From contig NC_135133.1 in the NCBI RefSeq assembly GCF_050908995.1, positions 5,746,001 through 5,810,000 of the forward strand: a DNA stretch of 64,000 bases, written 5' to 3'. Source of the stretch: Andrena cerasifolii (lineage: Eukaryota > Arthropoda > Insecta > Hymenoptera > Andrenidae). The notes beneath the pieces were generated by a model. The model had not been told where the DNA came from. It saw only the letters and a program-made list of their open reading frames with translations, and made no database searches. Shown one piece after another: positions 1 through 14,409 of this stretch (position 1 is the stretch's first letter; each line of letters begins with the position of its first letter). The translations under genes and the position numbers were made by a program.

Positions 1-3000
1 CTTGTATAGGATCTGTCTTCGCACTGACAGCCTCGATCCTCCGCGACGAAAATGACGCCGAGGAAGCTATGGCGCGCAAGCCCCTCGTTCTCCAGAGTCG
101 TCGTTACAGAGGAGCGACTCAACGTTCTGAAAATTGGACGATCCCAGAGACGCCTAAGCGGCTTGCTGCAGATCAAAATCGAGAGAAGCCTCGTCCCGCT
201 CCTTCCCCCCCCCCCCCACGGCGAATCGTAAATAATAGAGACGTTTTTAAAAGCGACTGCGCTGAGAGTAAAATAGAAGCACGAAACACGAAGCTGGGAG
301 AGCTCGGTGCAACCGGTGTCGCGTGACGCCAGCAGTCTGAAAATAAATTTCGAGACACAACCGGAGCAAGAGCCGTGCCCTGCTCCCGTGCTCCTTTGAA
401 CTGTTCCAGCCACGATCCGGCGGGGACGAATCTCGTTTCGGGGACAGGGACGAGACGCGATTTCGACCTCCGCGCGGTGGCTTCTCGTTTCGAAAAGCAA
501 CGGAACAGCGAGTCGCGGTGGCCGCCGCAAATTGGACGAGACCGAGGACGTGTAAGCGGCTTCCTCGCCGAGGAGGACCGGAAGAAAGATGGATTCCGGG
601 GTCGGGCAATTTCGCGTCCCCGTGGAAGATCGAGGACGCGATCCCTCGATCCGATCGATGCCAATCGGCGAGGCATCGATGCCCGTCCGTCCGTAAAATT
701 GATTCTGTTTCCGTCGTCTCCCCGGGGCCGGTCGCGAGACGCGAAATCTCGTGGGAACCGAAAGGTGATTCCTTCCCTCAGCCTCCTCCGTCTCTCTTTC
801 CCCCCTTTTTCTCATCGATTTGTCTCGTTTCCTTCCCGTTGTCCTCCGACGCCACCTCCTTCCGCCCGTCCCTCTAACAGACCGACGTGGGACACTTGCA
901 CATCCTCGTGTTTTATTTCCACCGTCGCCGTCTCGCTTTCTCCCCTCAGCTTCAACGCTCCTCCTCGTCTCGGACCGCTGTTTGCTTTCCCAAAAGCAAC
1001 CCACCGGCGAGTTTGTAGCCCGACCCTGCTCGTCAGCCCCGATAAGATTTGTCCCCCGACCCCTGTTACCGTCCCTCGCGACAACACCGACTGCGGTCTC
1101 CCTCCGGGTGCCATTTTATAAACGATAAGTCTCCGCGCGGGATCACCGGCTATTTGCTTTTCCCTGGACTCCTCCGCGACCGGCTGGGCCACCTTCCTCG
1201 TACCTGGCCACGTTTGCCGAGATAATAGAGCGGAGGGAACGGATGGGACGCGTGGGTAGCGAACGGTGACGCTGGTTATCGATGGTTCGCGCGGAACTAG
1301 CTAAACGAGCTCGGCTCGTGGAATGCTTTTAAGCCGGGGAATGAGTCATTTGCGAATGATCTATTTCTTAACTCCGCAGAGGCGAAATCGCCGAAGGATT
1401 TGTGATATAATAGACCACTCGTGACTGAATCGCGTAATCTTAAACCGCGTCTGTTCCCGTTACGCTGTTCTTTCCAAATTATTTCAGAGCGGCCAGCCAG
1501 TCATAAGTTACTGGCTTTAAAGGCGACTGGCTTTCAGAAGACGGAATAACTTCGGGGGGGCAGTTCCGCGGCATTAAATCGCGTATTGACAGGCGGAAAG
1601 GAGTTAAAAGGCGCGCGGATTATCGGGCTAGAAATACGGGGAGGCGAGCGGTACAGCTCGCGGTGCATTAAAGTCAGCTGCTCGTGAAATAGCTCTGGAT
1701 ATATATTCGAAGAGATGGCCGCGCGAAAGGAGTGAGAAAATATCCATAAAATCGCCTTCTTTTTCTAACACTTAAGACCTCGTTCTCGCGCTATCGGGGA
1801 TAATCGCCTCGCCTAACGCAAGCTACATTATTAGGTTCCTTGGAGAGCTCGGAGGATTGGATTTGCTGCGACGTTCAGCGCGAGAGCGTAGAATCGCCCG
1901 TACTTCAGGGATACGATTCTTTAATGATAGTTTATGCGACGGTAGTGGATGTAGGATTCTGATTCGAAAAATACTCGGGGCAGGAATTTGCGAGCCATTG
2001 CGGATCGACGATCTCGTACGTTATGCCTGGATAAAGAAACATTATTCCATTCGCGCGACTTTCTCCTCGTTGATTTCGAATTATTTGGCGCGCTTCGAAC
2101 AGCCAGATTCGATTTCTTCTCTTTAACTATCTTCGCCTCTTTGTGCGACAGCAATTCGCGCCACTGGAGCTCAACAACGCGTTGAGGATGATGTTCACAG
2201 TCGCCATATAAGACTGCACCGCAAAAAGAGAAATTGCTGCATCGATCCTCAATCAACGACACAAGTAGCCCTCCAAGGGCCACGATCGTCACGCACGGTC
2301 ACCCTCGAGCGAATTCCCAGCTCCAAAAAACGAAGACGATCGCGTCGCGAGTCAGCGCCTCCCTTTTTCTTTCCAAACGGTATTTGTGTCGCGACAACAC
2401 CGTGGAGACCACGAACGTGACGGCGGAGCAAAACAACAGCCCTTCGACTTCCTTCGACTGTTGCTTCCTCGTATTGGAATCCGTGAAAATCTCTGCTGCT
2501 GGATCTTGGCGATGATTCTCGCAGGAATCACGGAAAGCGGAGCACTCCGATGGGAACTACTGTCTTTGAATACAAAAATAACGAAGCCTGCTACTACTCT
2601 GATCTTCGCACAGTACTCAGCGAGTCCAAACGCAACCAGTACGATTTAGAAGCTAGAAACGGCCAGTGGCTCGAGTTCACCTAAAAAAAACTGCAGGCAA
2701 GGGAAGCTGCCCTGTATAAACAGAGGGTGGTTTCACCGTTGATCCGGCAAGAAATGAAACAAAAATAGAGGAACCAGGTATGGGAAGGAGAGAGCGAACG
2801 GTTGGCGCGCAAGCACTGCGAATAAAGTTTCGCCGAGGCTAATTCGATCGGAAAAATTCCGTGGGGGTTTACCCCGAGCCTGTTATAGAGGGGGGCCCTG
2901 TGCCGCGTGAAACTTTTATTTTTCGTTCCGTTGGGGCGAGTTCGGGCCGAGCTGGACGCTCGTCCATTTATATGATTAAATTCCACCTGATACGTTCTCT

Positions 3001-6000
3001 TCCCCCCGAAACTTTACAGACTACCTGAGAAAGGGATCGAGAGAAAAGGGGGCGGAAAAAAGGGCGGACAAAGACGTCGAGAAAGGTCTGGAAACGATGG
3101 TGTTGCTGCTGCGTAGATCTACCTGGGGCACGTGGCTAGAGCAACGGCAACTTTCGCTTGTTTCGCTGACGAAACTAATGATAGTATCAAAAGAGACACC
3201 GAAATGAATGTCTACATAAAATTGCAGTGAAACTGAGAAGCCCTCGGTTTCCTTTCACATTCTGCAAATTTTCCGTGTCACCACGGCCATGTGGGAGACA
3301 TTAAACACTCGGACGGCTTTTCAATGACCGATCGACTCGTTTCGAAGTGAAAGGAGCAGCGGGAGATCGAAATAGCTAATGTTACCAACCGCACGGTGAA
3401 AGAGGCAGGCTCAAGGCGACGATAAAACGTCCAAAGTTCCCTGCAGCCCGGTCGCCGTTCCCGAAGACCAAACTTCCCGGTGTACATTATTCAGAAGCCG
3501 CCCTCCACTGAGTGCCGCGATAAATATTGTATTTACGCGGTGTTGCAATAGATTCCGAACTTCCGCGACACAATCACAACACGCGGGGAAGAGTTATGAA
3601 GCACCGGTTTCGCGGGAGGGGTAACGATACGAGTTGATAGTTTTCCTGGGCACAATGCCGCAAGTTTATCGCGTGCTCGCTCGTTACTTGTACTTTCCGA
3701 TCTTGATAAGGTTAAATAATAACGCGCTGCAACTGGGAGCAGCGTCCCAAAAACTCGGGACGGCCAAGAGTTCGCAATCGGGGAGATTTTCCGCCCCGAG
3801 CGATTCGACGCTTTAATTGCTCTGCAACACGGAACTTCGTGGCTCCGTTGAAATTGGGAATTAATGTTCCGCGGAACTGGCAAATTAAAACTAAATTTCC
3901 CCGGTGAAAGTAGACGATATTGTGCGTCGATAAATGGCGATGGTTGGGTGTAGTTTCACTGCTACCGATTTCAGTGATTCCAGGTAATCGAAGAATTAAA
4001 AAATGGAGGATCTTCCATGGACAAAAAATGGCACAGAAATAACGTACGCCTGTAATGAAATGGTCTGTTACAACGCCTCTCGGGCTACCTCTAGACCGAC
4101 ATACATCACTGCCGCAACAAAGCAGGGGGTGCAGAGTGTGCGTCACGTCGGGCGCAAGGCGCGTTATATTTTCTTACGAGTGCACTCGCCTGTTGCGGTC
4201 CCCGGGGGTCGTGCGCATCCGTAACGAGCCGCGTTATGGACAGAAGCCCCGTGGAACGAAGCTTTCGACGTAACTCACCGTCGAGAGGCCACTCTCTGCC
4301 ATCGGCTGCACCTCCGCCAAGTCCAATTGGGGGTTGGGCGGGTGGCTGGTGAAGAGAGGAGAGCCGCCGCGGGTGACAGGCTGCGCGGGCGAGAGAGAGG
4401 AACGACCAACAGATACGCAGAGGGTGCGAAGGGACGAGAATCCTTGAAAAAGGTGGATCGAGCGTAACCAGCGATCGGGCGAAGACAGCTGCCGTGGAAC
4501 GGGGTGAATGGTCCCTCCTGCACTTCCACCCCCTCCTGGTTTTAGCATATCGTTACTCGGGTACTCGAGCGGGGCTGCGTTTAACGACCACACCAGCCCC
4601 CGCCCCCCGCCTCGTCCTCGCCGACAAAAAGCAGGAAACGACGGGACCACGGGACGCGAAGAGTGCTTGCGACGTATCAATTGACTCGCTGACGGCTGAT
4701 TTACGGCGCGATTCGCTCGCAGACTGCCACTACGATCGGCTCAAGGGCGATGGGGAAGGTGCGAGGCACCGAGGTGCTGATTTCTCCCATGGGAAACGGG
4801 CTCGTCGGACGAGCACCGACTGGGTCCCAGGGTGAACCGGAAGTTGGCTTAGGGGAGGCGTGGGCGGTGGTCGTTGCTAATACGTGCTAATGAGGAGGAC
4901 AAACTTTTGAGAACTGCGATATCGACTTCAGGCGATAAGCAGTGGTTTTAGGTAAATAACAGCCCTTTTAAAGGCGCAACGCGACATTCGTACATAAATA
5001 TTTATTCAAAGAATGCTCGATTGCCTGGTACCAGTCAGGATATAAATTCTCATCCCTGGGAAAGGCCGGCGCTCGACAGGAAAAACAATGACATCGGCGT
5101 CACGTACGAGAGGGTGGGAGAAGAACGGTTGTTCCCTTTTTTTTTCATCATTTTTTCCAGGCGAATTGAACGCAGAGATGGCAAGGGTGGTCGGAAACGT
5201 AGCAGAGGGTGGATTCTGCAACTACGGCCGCGATTTTTAATATTCCCTTTTCCCAGGCGAATTTAACGGTGGCGAACGACGACGCGGGGGCAGTTTTTGC
5301 GGGCGCGTCTTCTCCGCGAGGAATTACGAGCGAGCTTAGTTCAATATTGACCCGGGCAAACGTGTGGCGAATATTATTACACCATCTGCATAATTTCTGT
5401 ATTCAGTCGGTGCTCCCTGAAACGCGTCTGTAATTACTTCGGTTGCCGTGAGGTCGTCGTCGAGGGTGCCGATGTGCGCGCGAAAGGCCACGGGGGTGGG
5501 TGGTGGCGCGTGTGCGGGACGAGGAGGGCCGAAAGTGGAGGGGTACGTGTTATACGTTATGTAAACGGTGTATACGGGGTAATTGCACGATCGTGCGCGC
5601 CCAAAACGACGATTTTCTCATCGCCGACGACTCCCTCCCGAGCCTGTCCGCCGCGGCTTACGGAGTCACGCGCGAGAACCGCCGCTCGCGACTCTATTTC
5701 TGCCGGCAGTCTCTGCTTTCGAATCCCGCGCCACTGATTTAGGGGTTTCCGCGGTTAGCTGGCGGAAATTCTAGCTCCGAGTCTAGTCACTCGAGGGTAG
5801 CTTCGTTTCACGAGTAATTGCGAACAGCTGAGCGATGGCACATTCTCTGTTGGCATTGTTCCCTTTTTCCCCCGTACACTGTGTACACGAACGCGCAATT
5901 GCAAAAATGGTGAGCGTCCCCTGTTCCGCGCAGTTTCCCAAATTAACTCTCCATTCGCGCGGAACATCCTCTCCCCCGCGTCATGGATTTGCGCGCCAAC

Positions 6001-9000
6001 CGGCGCGTCCTCAATGGGCGGGCAGAGGAACGTTCACCGTTACAATGGAGATCGTGAACATTTTAATTCATGAACCGATGAATTAATCATTACTTGCAAA
6101 TGTACTCTGTCTGGAATCTCGATTAGGGCCTTGAGCTATTCTTGCCCGGCCGCTGCAGTTTGTCATACCTTCGCCCTCTCTCCTCCGTGACGGCCGGTAA
6201 TAAATTATAATAAATTCGGCGACGCGATTACGCGACAATTGCTCTTTTTCACGGGCCTGTTCTAGCGTCGGAGGACATAGGCACCTTCAGGTACACCGAC
6301 ATGGACAATGTCTGTTTAGTGAGGACTTCTTCCCCTTCAACTCGCAAGACAATCACGCGCAGATATTTTCAAACTAATGAGCCTAATGAATAAAAGAAGC
6401 AATTGCTTTTGTTAAATAAGCAATTCCTTAAGAATTTTTAAGACTGCTGTACCCCATGCTAACATTTGCTTGAAGGACCGATTTACTTCATCAGTATGTA
6501 TTTGAGAGAAAGCGTATGACTAAATGGTACATGAAGCTCTTTAAACGATAATTAATTGCAGTCGTTTTAAATTCATATATGTATTGTACAGGGTGTAACA
6601 AAAATGTTTCCGTTCGTCAAAAGGAGAACCACAAGACTCCCCGATCCTCCCACAAACTCCCAAAAATTGCCAACGAAAAAACGACCTTCCCAGTCAATTC
6701 AATAGATTCCTCCCCAATCGAATTCCCGTGGACGTTGTTCGCAGGAATAGAGCACGGCGAAGAAGAATTTGCATGCGAAAGGACGAATATCCTGGGGACA
6801 CGGGGCTAAAAAGTGGTGTCGTCCTCCTTCTTTCCACGTGCCCTGCGCGCCGAGTGCGCGCGAGACACGGCGCGTTTAACGGCGATTTAAAGAATCAGCG
6901 CGGCGACGTTGGGAAATAAAAGAGGGAGCCCGATTCGATCGGAGGAATCTATTGGGGGAATCCACGGCACGAGGACTTAATCGGCGAGGAGAGAGGCGGT
7001 TTCCGTCGGCGATCGGTCGCGAAGGTCGGAAAGTACGCTGATTGTGAATCGAGCTGATTGCCCGAGTGCCGGCGGCGTTCAAACATCGTCCACAAAGGCG
7101 GTAATACTGGGTCCGGGGCCTGTGGCGCCCTCCCTAAAACGATTATCCACTCGACGAGCCCTCGCTCATGGGGGAGGGTTAGCCACCACGTAACGACGTA
7201 TTGTGAGGACCTCTCCTCTCTCTGGTCGGGGAAAAGCCTGCCTGGGGCTTTCCTACCTTCGACGCCGGAAAATCCTCCGGGAGTATCCTCTCGAGACTCC
7301 CTGCAACCAGCCCCCCACCCGCCCTTTCTCGCCTGCGACTCCCAACCCTCTCCTACCGCCCGCTCCTCCTTGACAGAGTCGCTATTCCCGCGGTCTCGAT
7401 CAACACCGGCGACTTCCACGGGATCCGTTGATCGCTCCTTGGCCAGCCAACGCCGCGAACAGATCCACTCGAGTGTCCTCGAGGAGCAAAGGATTCCGCC
7501 GCGCGAAACGCCGGCTGCGGAGCAGCCAGGCGGGTGATCAGTGTCGGTCCTCGGGAGCATTCAGCGGCTCGAGTGGACCATTTTAGCGAGATCACATGCC
7601 GAACCTGGGGTTGCGCAGAATGCATACACATAGAAGTGAAAAACAAAGGAGCAAGGTCCTCTTCAACTCTCTCCTTCTTCTTGACACTGGCGGGAGCTGT
7701 CTGAAGACTTTCATTGAGAGGCCTAGCCGTGGATGTTCGAACAGATCCTCTGGAGAGTCCTCGGAAAATCAGACGGATTCTTTGCGTGAATAGCAGTGGG
7801 GTGGTCCTCGATGTTGATGATTAAGTTTCGGATTAAGAGTTTTCGTGTTTGCTTGTTTAGTCAAGATGAAAGATCGAAGCCCGCGTTGCAGGGAGTTCAG
7901 AAGAAAAGTTGGAAGCCTGTTTTCCTTTTCTCCCTATTCTTGCTGAAATCTTCTTCCTGGTATCTTGATCAACAGTACTCTCTTTGATGAGATCTCTTAT
8001 CTCTCCCACCGCCGCAAAAATCGCCGGAACAGATCCCTTGAAGCGTCCTCGAAAGACTGAAGGCTTCCTCCCGGCGAATGGCGTTGAGCCTCGACATGGA
8101 GGATTAATATCGGTTCTATTCCCTCTGATTCCGGCCGGGGTCGCGAGACACCGATTCTCAGGTGGATCCGCGGATATTACGGCGGGGGTGGAACATTCAT
8201 AAGGCAGCTTTGAAGGAGCTCGTTCCCCGGCCAGAGAAGTTTCCAAGCAGAGGTAAAAAGAGAAGCATGCGGAAGGCTTCGAAGTTTGGGCCTCGGGGAA
8301 ACTTGCGCGGCTATAGAAGGCTTGTGGGAAATTTTGCATAATGCCGCGCGTCGTTGCGTCTCTATAACCGTGCGGGGAAATTTAGAACGAGGGGCAAGCA
8401 CGTAAATAAAACGTCGAGCGACGAAGCATCGAGAATAACGCGCTCCTTTCTCCTCTTGTCCCCGTCTCTTCGCGAATGATCGTGTCGTACGAATGAAACT
8501 TTGTCCCCGGACCGGGGTCGATCGGCGGTAACTCTTTTTCCTCGAGAAAGATAAGCACGACCCGCGAGATATACTTAGACCCTGTATCGGCCATAATAGA
8601 TGAACGACGAGCCAATCCAGCGCTTGGTCATGCGAACGTACGAGCAGTCCATCCGGGAAAACGTAACCCCTTCGAACCCTGTCCCGTGAATTTCACTTCC
8701 GTGTTGCCGGTGCACGTCCTTCGTATATCCCGTGGACGTGTATCGGCATACCGTAGTTTCAGAGCACCGGGGCCGCCTCGTAAAATCTCGACGAGACGGA
8801 GTTACGGACGCGAAACGCCCGTGAAGGGGCCACGAAAATTGTCGTCGTTACTCTGCGACAAAGTGTCCGCGGTATTTTCTAAGCGGAACTGCTTCCCTGA
8901 TCGTTGAACCCCTCGTGGCTGGGGAATATTTGCCAAACGACGAATTTATGTGCATGGTCTGCGAGATTGCACGATGAACTAGAGCATTACAAGTCCGTAG

Positions 9001-12000
9001 AAAGGGTGAAAACCTGCTGAGTTGGAGGAAGATCGTTGCTTTCAATGGCGTTCCGTTTTACCACCCTCGAAGATCACTAAGTATAGAAGCTCGCTCGATA
9101 ATAGAACTGTGTCGAGTTAATGAATGTTTCACGGTCCGAACGCGACGATTTTAATGCGCGGGACATATGTGTGCCCCGTGGTTGTTAATAGACCGTTCTC
9201 TCCCGTGAATATGCGGCGCCAAGTGTGCGTCGGACCGCGCGCAAGAACTTCCGCCATGAATAGCTGATGGCTAATAAGTATCTCGCTGTAACGTTCCGTG
9301 GTCGGACCGCGGACCCCTCTTAGTGGCCGTTGAATTAATAATATTCGGCGACGCGTTTCCTAAACGGGCGACGTCGAAACCGAGAGCTATCACCCATCCC
9401 CATTCAACCCCCTCCCGCGCTCGACCAGTCTTCCGTGCAGTTTCGTCACCAGCATCGAGGTAAGAGTGAGCGGCGGGTTTTCTCGAGTTTGCGAAGACAA
9501 CAGCTGCACGCCCGTTGAAATATTAAGGAGTTTCATATGAGAGGCACGGTACACAACCCCTTACTAGGGATCGATCTGACGGTACGACCACGGTGGTCCC
9601 ACAACCCCCTGATCGATAGGTTTGCGTACAACCTTCGCGAATCGATGTATTTGAGCAGCTGCAGTCGCATTTCCGATGCACGGAGTAAGTAGATCGCTCT
9701 TGTGTAACCCGTTCCTATTTCTGGAAGACTCGGCAATGCCTCCGTGACGGGCAGCGTTTAAAGTTCTCGCGAGGAACTTTTTCTGTCGTCGTAGGAGAAC
9801 TTGTGCTGAGGCAGCTTTTATAGAAAACATGTGGAATGGTTAAATACTGATATGTTCTGTAAGATATACGCGGTGAATCGTAAGGGATCGTGGAGAGACT
9901 ACATGGCATACATATACCCTGGTTCTATTTTGCACAGTGGTCAGAAACTGTACCTACATAATGCCACTTTGAAGTCATTATACCTGACACTTAAGTGCGC
10001 CATTATCGTCACCCTCCACTGCTTTATGACCCCGATATAGTTTTTTCCACGCGGTATATAACACTTTAGGGTAGATCCAGATATCCAGAATAACGCATCC
10101 GAATGTCCACTTCGCCGTAGACATCGCCAGGGAGCATGGACGCAAAGGGTGAAAGTCGGACACGATGAAACACCCCCAACCCCAGACAGGGATTCCCGAA
10201 ATCTCGATACATCACTGGGGATGAATAGGCGAGCAATAGAACGCCAGAGACTGAACTGTTCTAAGATACCCGTTCCACCGATCGATACCATCCATTCTAT
10301 TTCCGTGGAAATTGCCACGATCCACCAGCCAGCACGATAAGCGTTCCAGAACTCGAATTACACAGAAAGCGTGGATTTCTCGGTACGCTTCGCGGAAACG
10401 TATAGAATTAGGAGAGTGGCTCGCCTGATCGCGCCCACGTCGGCCGGAATTAAATAACAATCGGACTCTGACGCAACGCGGCCAATTGTTAGGCTTCAGC
10501 CTCCGGCTAACTTAAAGGCTGACTCGAGCGACTGGAATGGCTCGGATCGGCGAGCGAGCCGTGAAAATGCCAGCTTAACGCCTTCGATTTAAAACCACCG
10601 AGGTCCCGTTGCCCTCGGACGCCCGCAACTTCGGCAACGTGAGCATCGTCTGCAATGCGACGGCACGGATTATCCGTGTTTAATGATCGATTCAATCGTT
10701 ACGCGTCCGCTCGTCATTTCTGTTTACCCTTCGTGGATACAATTAACGGGGCTGATTTAAACGAGATCGCCGATATGCGTGTTTAATGACGCGAAACGCC
10801 ATTACGTAGCGTAAAACCGTTTGTTTGCACGTAATCATCGCGGAGTGTCTCTTGACACTACGCTTTCGTTATTTCGTTACGATTTGGTTGGTTCGCGACT
10901 CGGGAAGGGGGTTCTCGTCGACCCGTTCATTGCAGTACACAGTACGAAGGCACTCGAACGATAATACGTTTTGTGCCTTTGTGCCCATTTTCAGTAAAAA
11001 TGTAAAAAGTGCAAGGCAGAGAGAGAATAATTATTATTAAATGCGCAGAAAAGCTCCGTTCTATGCACCGTTCACCGCCTTCAAAGTTACAAGCTCCGCG
11101 AACTGAAAGACCCTCCCATCCAGACGCATCATCCCCCGCGAATTCCGAACGTTCGACATTTCCATCACAGGGGAACGCTCTCGGTGTGAATATTTCAACC
11201 AAGCCGGGGAGGAGACGCGGCGAAGATGAGTCCCGCGCACAAAGGGTGACGTCACAAATCACGCGACTGTCCTCCCCCGCGTGTCCTTTTACTTTCCAAT
11301 GAGCATCCACGGGGTTAAACGCGCGAGCGCTCCTCGTCGAGGGCTCGAGGCGAGCGCGTTAATAATTCCAGCCGCCGCTTATCTCGATTTAACATGATAT
11401 ATAACGTGCTACACAAGGAACAAGCGCGAGGTAATTTATTCAAACGCGTACACCGACTGGTACAAACGACAGCGTTGCACACCTTACACCCACACGCGAG
11501 CAATCGCGTCCTTTCTGTGGCCCTTCATCCAGGAAACGACTCCTTTACCCGTTGTACCGGCGCGAAATTAGCGATCGCAATTAGTCGCGGCTACGGCCCG
11601 CACGGCTGCCTTTCTTCCCGTTGTTTTCCTCGATCCAGCTTCGGGCTAAGTAAGACAACGCTCGCCAGATTGCTCCCCTCACCCCCAGTGTTCCTCTACC
11701 CTTTCCGCCCGGCTGTGTCCCCTCTTTGTCTCCTTTCTGTCTTTCCCTCCCACCTTTGTGCTACATTTTTCCTCATTCCTTATTTCTTTTTTCAGTCACG
11801 CTGGTTCATTCGTTTCTTTTCTTACCCGCCCAGTGGCACCCCTTCCTACGATGCGTTTGCTTCCCCCTTTCTTCTATTCTCCTCTATTCTCTCGTCTCCC
11901 CCCTCTCAATCCTGCCACCACTTTCTCCTTCTTCCCTCCGTTTGCTCCCCATTTCCCCCGCCTTTCTTTCAACCCCCTCCTCGCGCGGCCGAGGCGCGTG

Positions 12001-12207
12001 GGTACGTTTCTCCCGTGGGCGACATAAACCCCCGGACAAATTGCTACGTGTGTTTACGTTAAATCGCTTAAGAGACCTGGTGCACCTTCCTTCCCGGGGC
12101 CGAAGGTAGAGGCTGATCGTAAAAGCGCGCGATAACCATCTGGCGGAGAGGGTCATCGGCGTAAGTCAAGCTTCGACGGGCCGGCGAGCGTGTATCGCTC
12201 CTCTACC
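1..12207. other. non-coding, CpG-rich flank upstream of UNC5
   Basis: No exon with recognisable protein similarity. Open frames up to about 250 codons occur on both strands in GC-rich stretches (for example 375-1121, 4234-4680, 6949-7560) but have no domain or family features and overlap one another. AT-rich stretches such as 6380-6600 separate the GC-rich parts. A splice-donor-like GAG/GTAAGAG at 9457-9465 could end a non-coding exon. Confidence 0.6.
205..217. repeat. poly(C) run
   Basis: Thirteen consecutive C; an 11-base G run occurs at 53213-53223. Confidence 0.95.
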
Positions 12208-12529
12208 CCTACAGCACATTTGTTACAGAAATGTCTCAGTTGCGTTGCGGTTTAATATTTGAGACATTGCACGGAATGTTGCCGATACGTTACAAGTAAA
12301 TTGCTATGTTCGCCCCCGTGCAACATTGCAAAAGATATTTCTGCAACGTTTCTGAGATTTTACAGCAATGGTCGCGCAAGATTTCTGAGATTTTACAGCA
12401 GTGGACGGCGCGCATAAGTTGCGAGTGCAACGTTGCAGTAATATTGCAATGCAATCTGCAACCAAACGGCAAGATTGCAATGTACTGCAACAGTTGTGCA
12501 ACATTCCTGGAATCGAAGTGTGCTGTAGG
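12208..12529. mobile_element. TIR element, short copy (family A)
   Basis: Left end CCTACAGCACATTTG and right end, read inward, CCTACAGCACACTTCG, followed in both by a GGAATGT-like block. The interior is rich in GCAACGTTGCAGTAATATTGC-type motifs with an internal direct repeat (ATTTCTGAGATTTTACAGCA at 12351 and 12389). A second, longer copy is at 28268-28851. No transposase; superfamily not assigned. Confidence 0.65.
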
Positions 12530-14373
12530 AGTATGCACCGGCGTTTATCTGGATTAAGATGACTCTGGGCGTCTTTGCGAGCGGTACCGTATTGAATGCC
12601 AATGTCCTTCATCGAGACGCCCACGCGCGAGTGCTTACGCTCCCGTGTAGCCTCTGCGGGTTTAGTAATCCCTTGAAGCGGGGGTAGCATTAATTATGAC
12701 AAATAGAGTCTATCTTGCGATGGAGATTGTCTGAAGATGTTTGCGGGGAGCCCTGCGTGGAATTGCGGGCTACTGAGCTGGCTCGGGTGCATAACCGAGG
12801 GCGGGGAAGTGGAATTGTGAGCTACGAAGGCCGCAAGTGACTGAAGCTTAAGAGGTTAAAAGGGTGATCGATCTCGCATCGAGATCGGGGTGTGCTGAGC
12901 GTTAAGAGATACTGAAGTGTCTTCCATTCACTTGCACTTCCATAACACCCTCTTTCATTAAGTCGAGGCACAGGTAGGGCTATCGCATTACAGATCACCC
13001 CCCAGAAGTGACAAGCTCCAACGTCTGTTTTCCCTGAATCCTTGCAACACCAACCCCTAAGGATCGCTGGCGATCGATCAGCGTCTGAAATCAGTGGAAT
13101 TGATACGCTCCGCACAGACAAGCCCAAAGCGAGCGAACATCGACGGTCGAGGTCGCAGCGTCGACAGTGGTTAATCCAGCGAACAAGACGGAACGGAAAC
13201 GGATCCCCTCGACGCGATTTATTTACACTGCGCCAGGGTGTGGTATCGGTTTCTTAGACGTGTAACCAACCGATTCGGAAGCTAGTTTACCGTTACACCC
13301 TCCTTTCCTACGGCGAAGACACCGACCATCGACGGCGACGCCTCTGTAACCTCGTTCCCGTGGTTGGGTCCGATTTCACGTTCGAGCGGATCGGCGGTGA
13401 TCGACCGGTTGGAAATCCCATACGTTCCCGCGCGGATCCTCTTCGGCGTCCTCTTCTTCTGGGTAGACTCCAGCGTGCAACCCGACCGTCCGCGCGCTCC
13501 AATGATATTCATTCGATCCCCGATGAATTGCCTCCCAGCTGCTCGATGAGGAGTAACAATGACCCCTCGAGTTATTCACCGGACGAAGGGGAGGAAAATT
13601 GGATCTTCGACGCGGGAACGTGTCAAGGTCGCGTCTTGACTTCGACAGGTTTTAATATGTAATGAGTTCGTGACGGGAACACGCATCACGATGCGATCTG
13701 ACGGGGAAACTGAGGGCAAGATAAAGTCTGGAAGTGAATGGATGCTCAGAAGACGGGGCTGAGAATTCGCTTATTGGGCGGGCAGTGAGGATTGAGGATT
13801 ACTGTGAAAGCACACCCACGTTCTATATATATATATCATCTAATCTCCAGATTCCTGATTACTCCATCGCTCAGAAGCCTCAATTTCTTGCAACTTTAGA
13901 CCTCGAAGACCTCAGAAGACCTCATCTACTTTTCCCCCCAGACATCCATCCACCAACTCCGTCGTAAGGTACCAGAACACGAATTCACGGCAACGCAACG
14001 AAGCCCAAGACCCACGAGAATCTTCGCGAAGAATCATCTCACCCCCTCGTGTCGCCGCTGGAACTTTGCCGCGTGTTCGACTTTTATTGCGTCGGTCCCT
14101 GCCGTCCGTGGAGAATAACTCGTATATAGGACAATCGAGTGGAAACGGTCGAGAGGACGCACGCAAAAGGAAGCAGCACGCGTCCCGCTCGGACGAATCT
14201 CTTCCTGGAAGGAGGACCGGCGCTCGCGGAAGAAGGCGCAGCCTCCGGCGGCACGAGCATTGCCAGCGGGAGCCTCTCTCGCCGGCAGTGGCAGCGGCGG
14301 CGTCGCTACCACCACCCCCGACGACAAGGGGATGAAGAAGAGCGACGGTATCGAAGTGAGACGTGTATATATG
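12530..14373. other. non-coding sequence immediately upstream of the candidate promoter
   Basis: Contains a short (TA) run at about 13828-13837. GC-rich open frames between 13912 and 14507 are on both strands and look like composition artefacts. This is the best candidate for proximal UNC5 control sequence, by position only. Confidence 0.5.
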
Positions 14374-14409
14374 TATATATAGAGGTGCGCGCACGTCGGC
14401 AAGTTCAGT
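14374..14409 (+). promoter_or_regulatory. candidate UNC5 core promoter: TATA box plus TCAGT initiator
   Basis: TATATATAG starts at 14374 and the arthropod initiator TCAGT spans 14405-14409, placing the initiator A (14407) 33 bases after the first T of the TATA box. This is close to canonical spacing. It lies 586 bases upstream of the UNC5 start codon on the same strand, with CpG-rich DNA on both sides. No downstream promoter element was recognised. The link to UNC5 is inferred from position; upstream alternative first exons are possible. Confidence 0.5.

Noticed and set aside
133..563. Weak repeat: AAATTGGACGA and TAAGCGGCTT words at 133-165 and 529-563
   Set aside because: Only about 35 bp with several mismatches; could be chance in GC-rich DNA.
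6586..6620. TACAGGGTGTAACAAAAATG, a word often seen at insect repeat ends
   Set aside because: No partner terminus or target duplication was identified.
6949..7560. 203-codon minus-strand frame overlapping a 159-codon plus-strand frame
   Set aside because: Mirror-image open frames in CpG-rich DNA, without recognised domain or splice logic.
11394..12062. 222-codon open frame on the + strand
   Set aside because: The DNA is C/T-rich, so the frame is open by composition. The peptide is Ser/Pro/Phe-rich, overlaps open frames in other phases and has no domain.
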